From Thermoflexales bacterium (GTDB lineage: Bacteria; Chloroflexota; Anaerolineae; S140-20), in NCBI GenBank assembly GCA_015484715.1, contig WFUY01000466.1, positions 1 to 5,608 on the forward strand: a stretch of 5,608 nucleotides of DNA, written 5' to 3'. Below, piece after piece: positions 4,788-5,608 of the stretch. Every line of letters begins with the position of its first letter. Positions within the stretch are counted from its first letter, which is position 1. The notes beneath the pieces were generated by a model. That model was not told the origin of the DNA. It saw nothing but the letters and a program-made list of their open reading frames with translations, and made no database searches. The translations under genes were made by a program, and so were the position numbers.

Positions 4788-5367
4788 TGGTTTCAGGAAG
4801 TGGCGGCAGGTCGTCCAGACTTTCCAGACCGAAGTACTGAAGGAAGGCGAAGGTAGTGCCGTAGAGGATGGGCCGGCCTATGGTATCGGCCCGGCCCATC
4901 TCTTCAATGAGCCCCTTGCGCAGCAGGGTGCGCAGCACGCCATCGGAGTTGACCCCCCGGATCGCCTCGATCTGGGCGCGGGTGATCGGCTGGCGGTAAG
5001 CGATGATGGACAATGTTTCCAAGGCGGCTTGGGAAAGGCGACCTCTGCGTTCCAGTCCCAGAAACCGCTCTACATAGGCGGCCAGAGAGGGGGCTGTGAC
5101 CAGTTGTACCCGATCCTTCACCCGTTGCACCCGGAGCCCGCGTTCCCGGTAGGTTATCTCCAGTTCCTGGAGGGCTGCTTCCACCGCTTCAGGGGTAGCC
5201 TCCAGGACTTGGGCCAACCGCTTGAGGGAGACAGGCTCCTCGGCGACGAAGAGCAGCCCCTCCACCAACGCTGCCAAGTTAGGGGGAGCGGGGGCGGTCG
5301 GTGAGGGGCTGGACCCTTCCGGGCTGTCTGGTCGCTCGTCTTGGGGTGTCGTCGGCCTCTCTTTCAC
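4699..5367 (-). CDS. scpB: Segregation and condensation protein B (ScpB)
   Basis: A 222-aa subunit of the SMC-ScpA-ScpB condensin that helps compact and segregate the chromosome; ScpB dimers bind the linker of the kleisin ScpA. Residues 1-30 are a Pro/Ser-rich, probably disordered extension. The first winged-helix domain spans about 31-105 (LAALVEGLLFVAEEPVSLKR). The second spans about 110-182, with hallmark LSQAALETLSIIAYRQPITR (111-130), IRGVNSDGVLRTLL (136-149), GRPILYGTT (164-172) and FLQYFGLESLDDLPPL (175-190). A charged tail follows; its last 29 residues (194-222) are read from DNA antisense to the neighbouring convergent gene. The start GTG at 5365-5367 has no clear ribosome binding site, so the true start could be an internal TTG/GTG near residues 31-35; the upstream frame has no better start. 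It begins 16 nt after the stop of the upstream membrane gene, suggesting an operon. scpA is not next to it within the window. Confidence 0.92.
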   Translation of the reverse strand: MKERPTTPQDERPDSPEGSSPSPTAPAPPNLAALVEGLLFVAEEPVSLKRLAQVLEATPEAVEAALQELEITYRERGLRVQRVKDRVQLVTAPSLAAYVERFLGLERRGRLSQAALETLSIIAYRQPITRAQIEAIRGVNSDGVLRTLLRKGLIEEMGRADTIGRPILYGTTFAFLQYFGLESLDDLPPLPETISEGVQGDQPSALPGRLGPPRQRSEDRSE

Positions 5368-5383
5368 GGGGTGCGTCAGCCGT

Positions 5384-5608
5384 TCAGAGAAGGGTGGAGG
5401 GAAGCCCCAGGCCAGCGGTGAACTCTACAGGAATCCCCAACCCGTTGAGAAGGTTTTGGAGGGCCTGCCAGAATTCCGGTGGAGCGAAGAAGTAGAGCAC
5501 CGCTCCGATGACCAGCCCGGCGATCACCAGGGCAACGACACAGCCGCAGCCGTACATCAGCCAGCTAGAGCCCCTTCGGGGCTCGGGGTAGGCTGCCGGT
5601 GCGGGAGC
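5384..5608 (-). CDS. Small single-helix membrane protein, N-terminus beyond the window
   Basis: The last 74 residues of a frame that runs off the right edge. The visible part starts with a Pro/Ala-rich stretch (APAPAAYPEPRRGSS), then one strongly hydrophobic helix, about CGCVVALVIAGLVIGAVLYF (residues 21-40 of the visible part), then about 34 residues ending GLPSTLL. An internal ATG at visible residue 18 could give a 57-aa protein, but the in-frame Pro-rich stretch before it looks coding, so I treat it as 5'-partial. Basic residues (RR) before the helix suggest the Pro-rich part is cytoplasmic. It sits 16 nt upstream of scpB on the same strand, in the place where scpA is often found, but it has no ScpA features. 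I do not recognise a family. Confidence 0.65.
   Translation of the reverse strand, partial: APAPAAYPEPRRGSSWLMYGCGCVVALVIAGLVIGAVLYFFAPPEFWQALQNLLNGLGIPVEFTAGLGLPSTLL

Noticed and set aside
4723..5304. A 193-codon open frame on the + strand.
   Set aside because: It is antisense to scpB, whose protein shows clear family motifs; the + frame gives no recognisable protein and is a GC-rich shadow.
5568..5584. A perfect 7-bp hairpin GAGCCCC-TTC-GGGGCTC.
   Set aside because: It lies inside the coding frame of the partial membrane protein and has no T-run on either side, so a terminator call is not supported.

Overview
The window is GC-rich bacterial DNA, densely coded, with G/C-rich codon use and strong Shine-Dalgarno sites. 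The gene types (ComEC, Maf, ScpB, a UspA-like protein, a NifX/NifB-type protein) are generic bacterial. The protein style, with a ComEC core reading HIIAISGFN and a Pro-rich single-helix membrane protein beside scpB, makes me favour a Chloroflexota (Anaerolineae-like) genome. That placement is inference from sequence style, not a database match.

Left part (1-3574, + strand): a 5'-truncated comEC DNA-uptake channel gene, then a 126-aa membrane protein, a 140-aa UspA-fold protein and a Maf nucleotide pyrophosphatase. Spacing is tight: a 37-nt gap, then a TGATG stop/start overlap, then an overlap or very short gap, so these four probably share a transcript. The ComEC nuclease domain has lost essentially all of its metal ligands, and the UspA-like protein lacks the usual nucleotide-binding signatures.

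Middle (3560-4391): the most unusual stretch. A 155-bp non-coding element with 15-bp perfect terminal inverted repeats, nested internal palindromes and an 8/9-bp flanking duplication sits in the last codon of maf and supplies its present stop codon. Removing it restores an almost identical maf C-terminus (one residue plus stop). The restored stop lies inside the -35 box of a near-perfect sigma-70-type promoter (TTGACA, 17 bp, TATACT). This promoter faces a roughly 300-nt leader, a 73-aa helical protein with a very strong ribosome binding site, and a terminator-like hairpin.

Right part (4392-5608): a 131-aa dinitrogenase iron-molybdenum-cofactor-family protein with a His-rich insertion runs convergently into scpB (- strand), and the two coding regions overlap by 89 bp. 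Upstream of scpB on the same strand is the end of a small membrane protein that runs off the window. ScpB would act with SMC and ScpA in chromosome condensation; no scpA is visible here.
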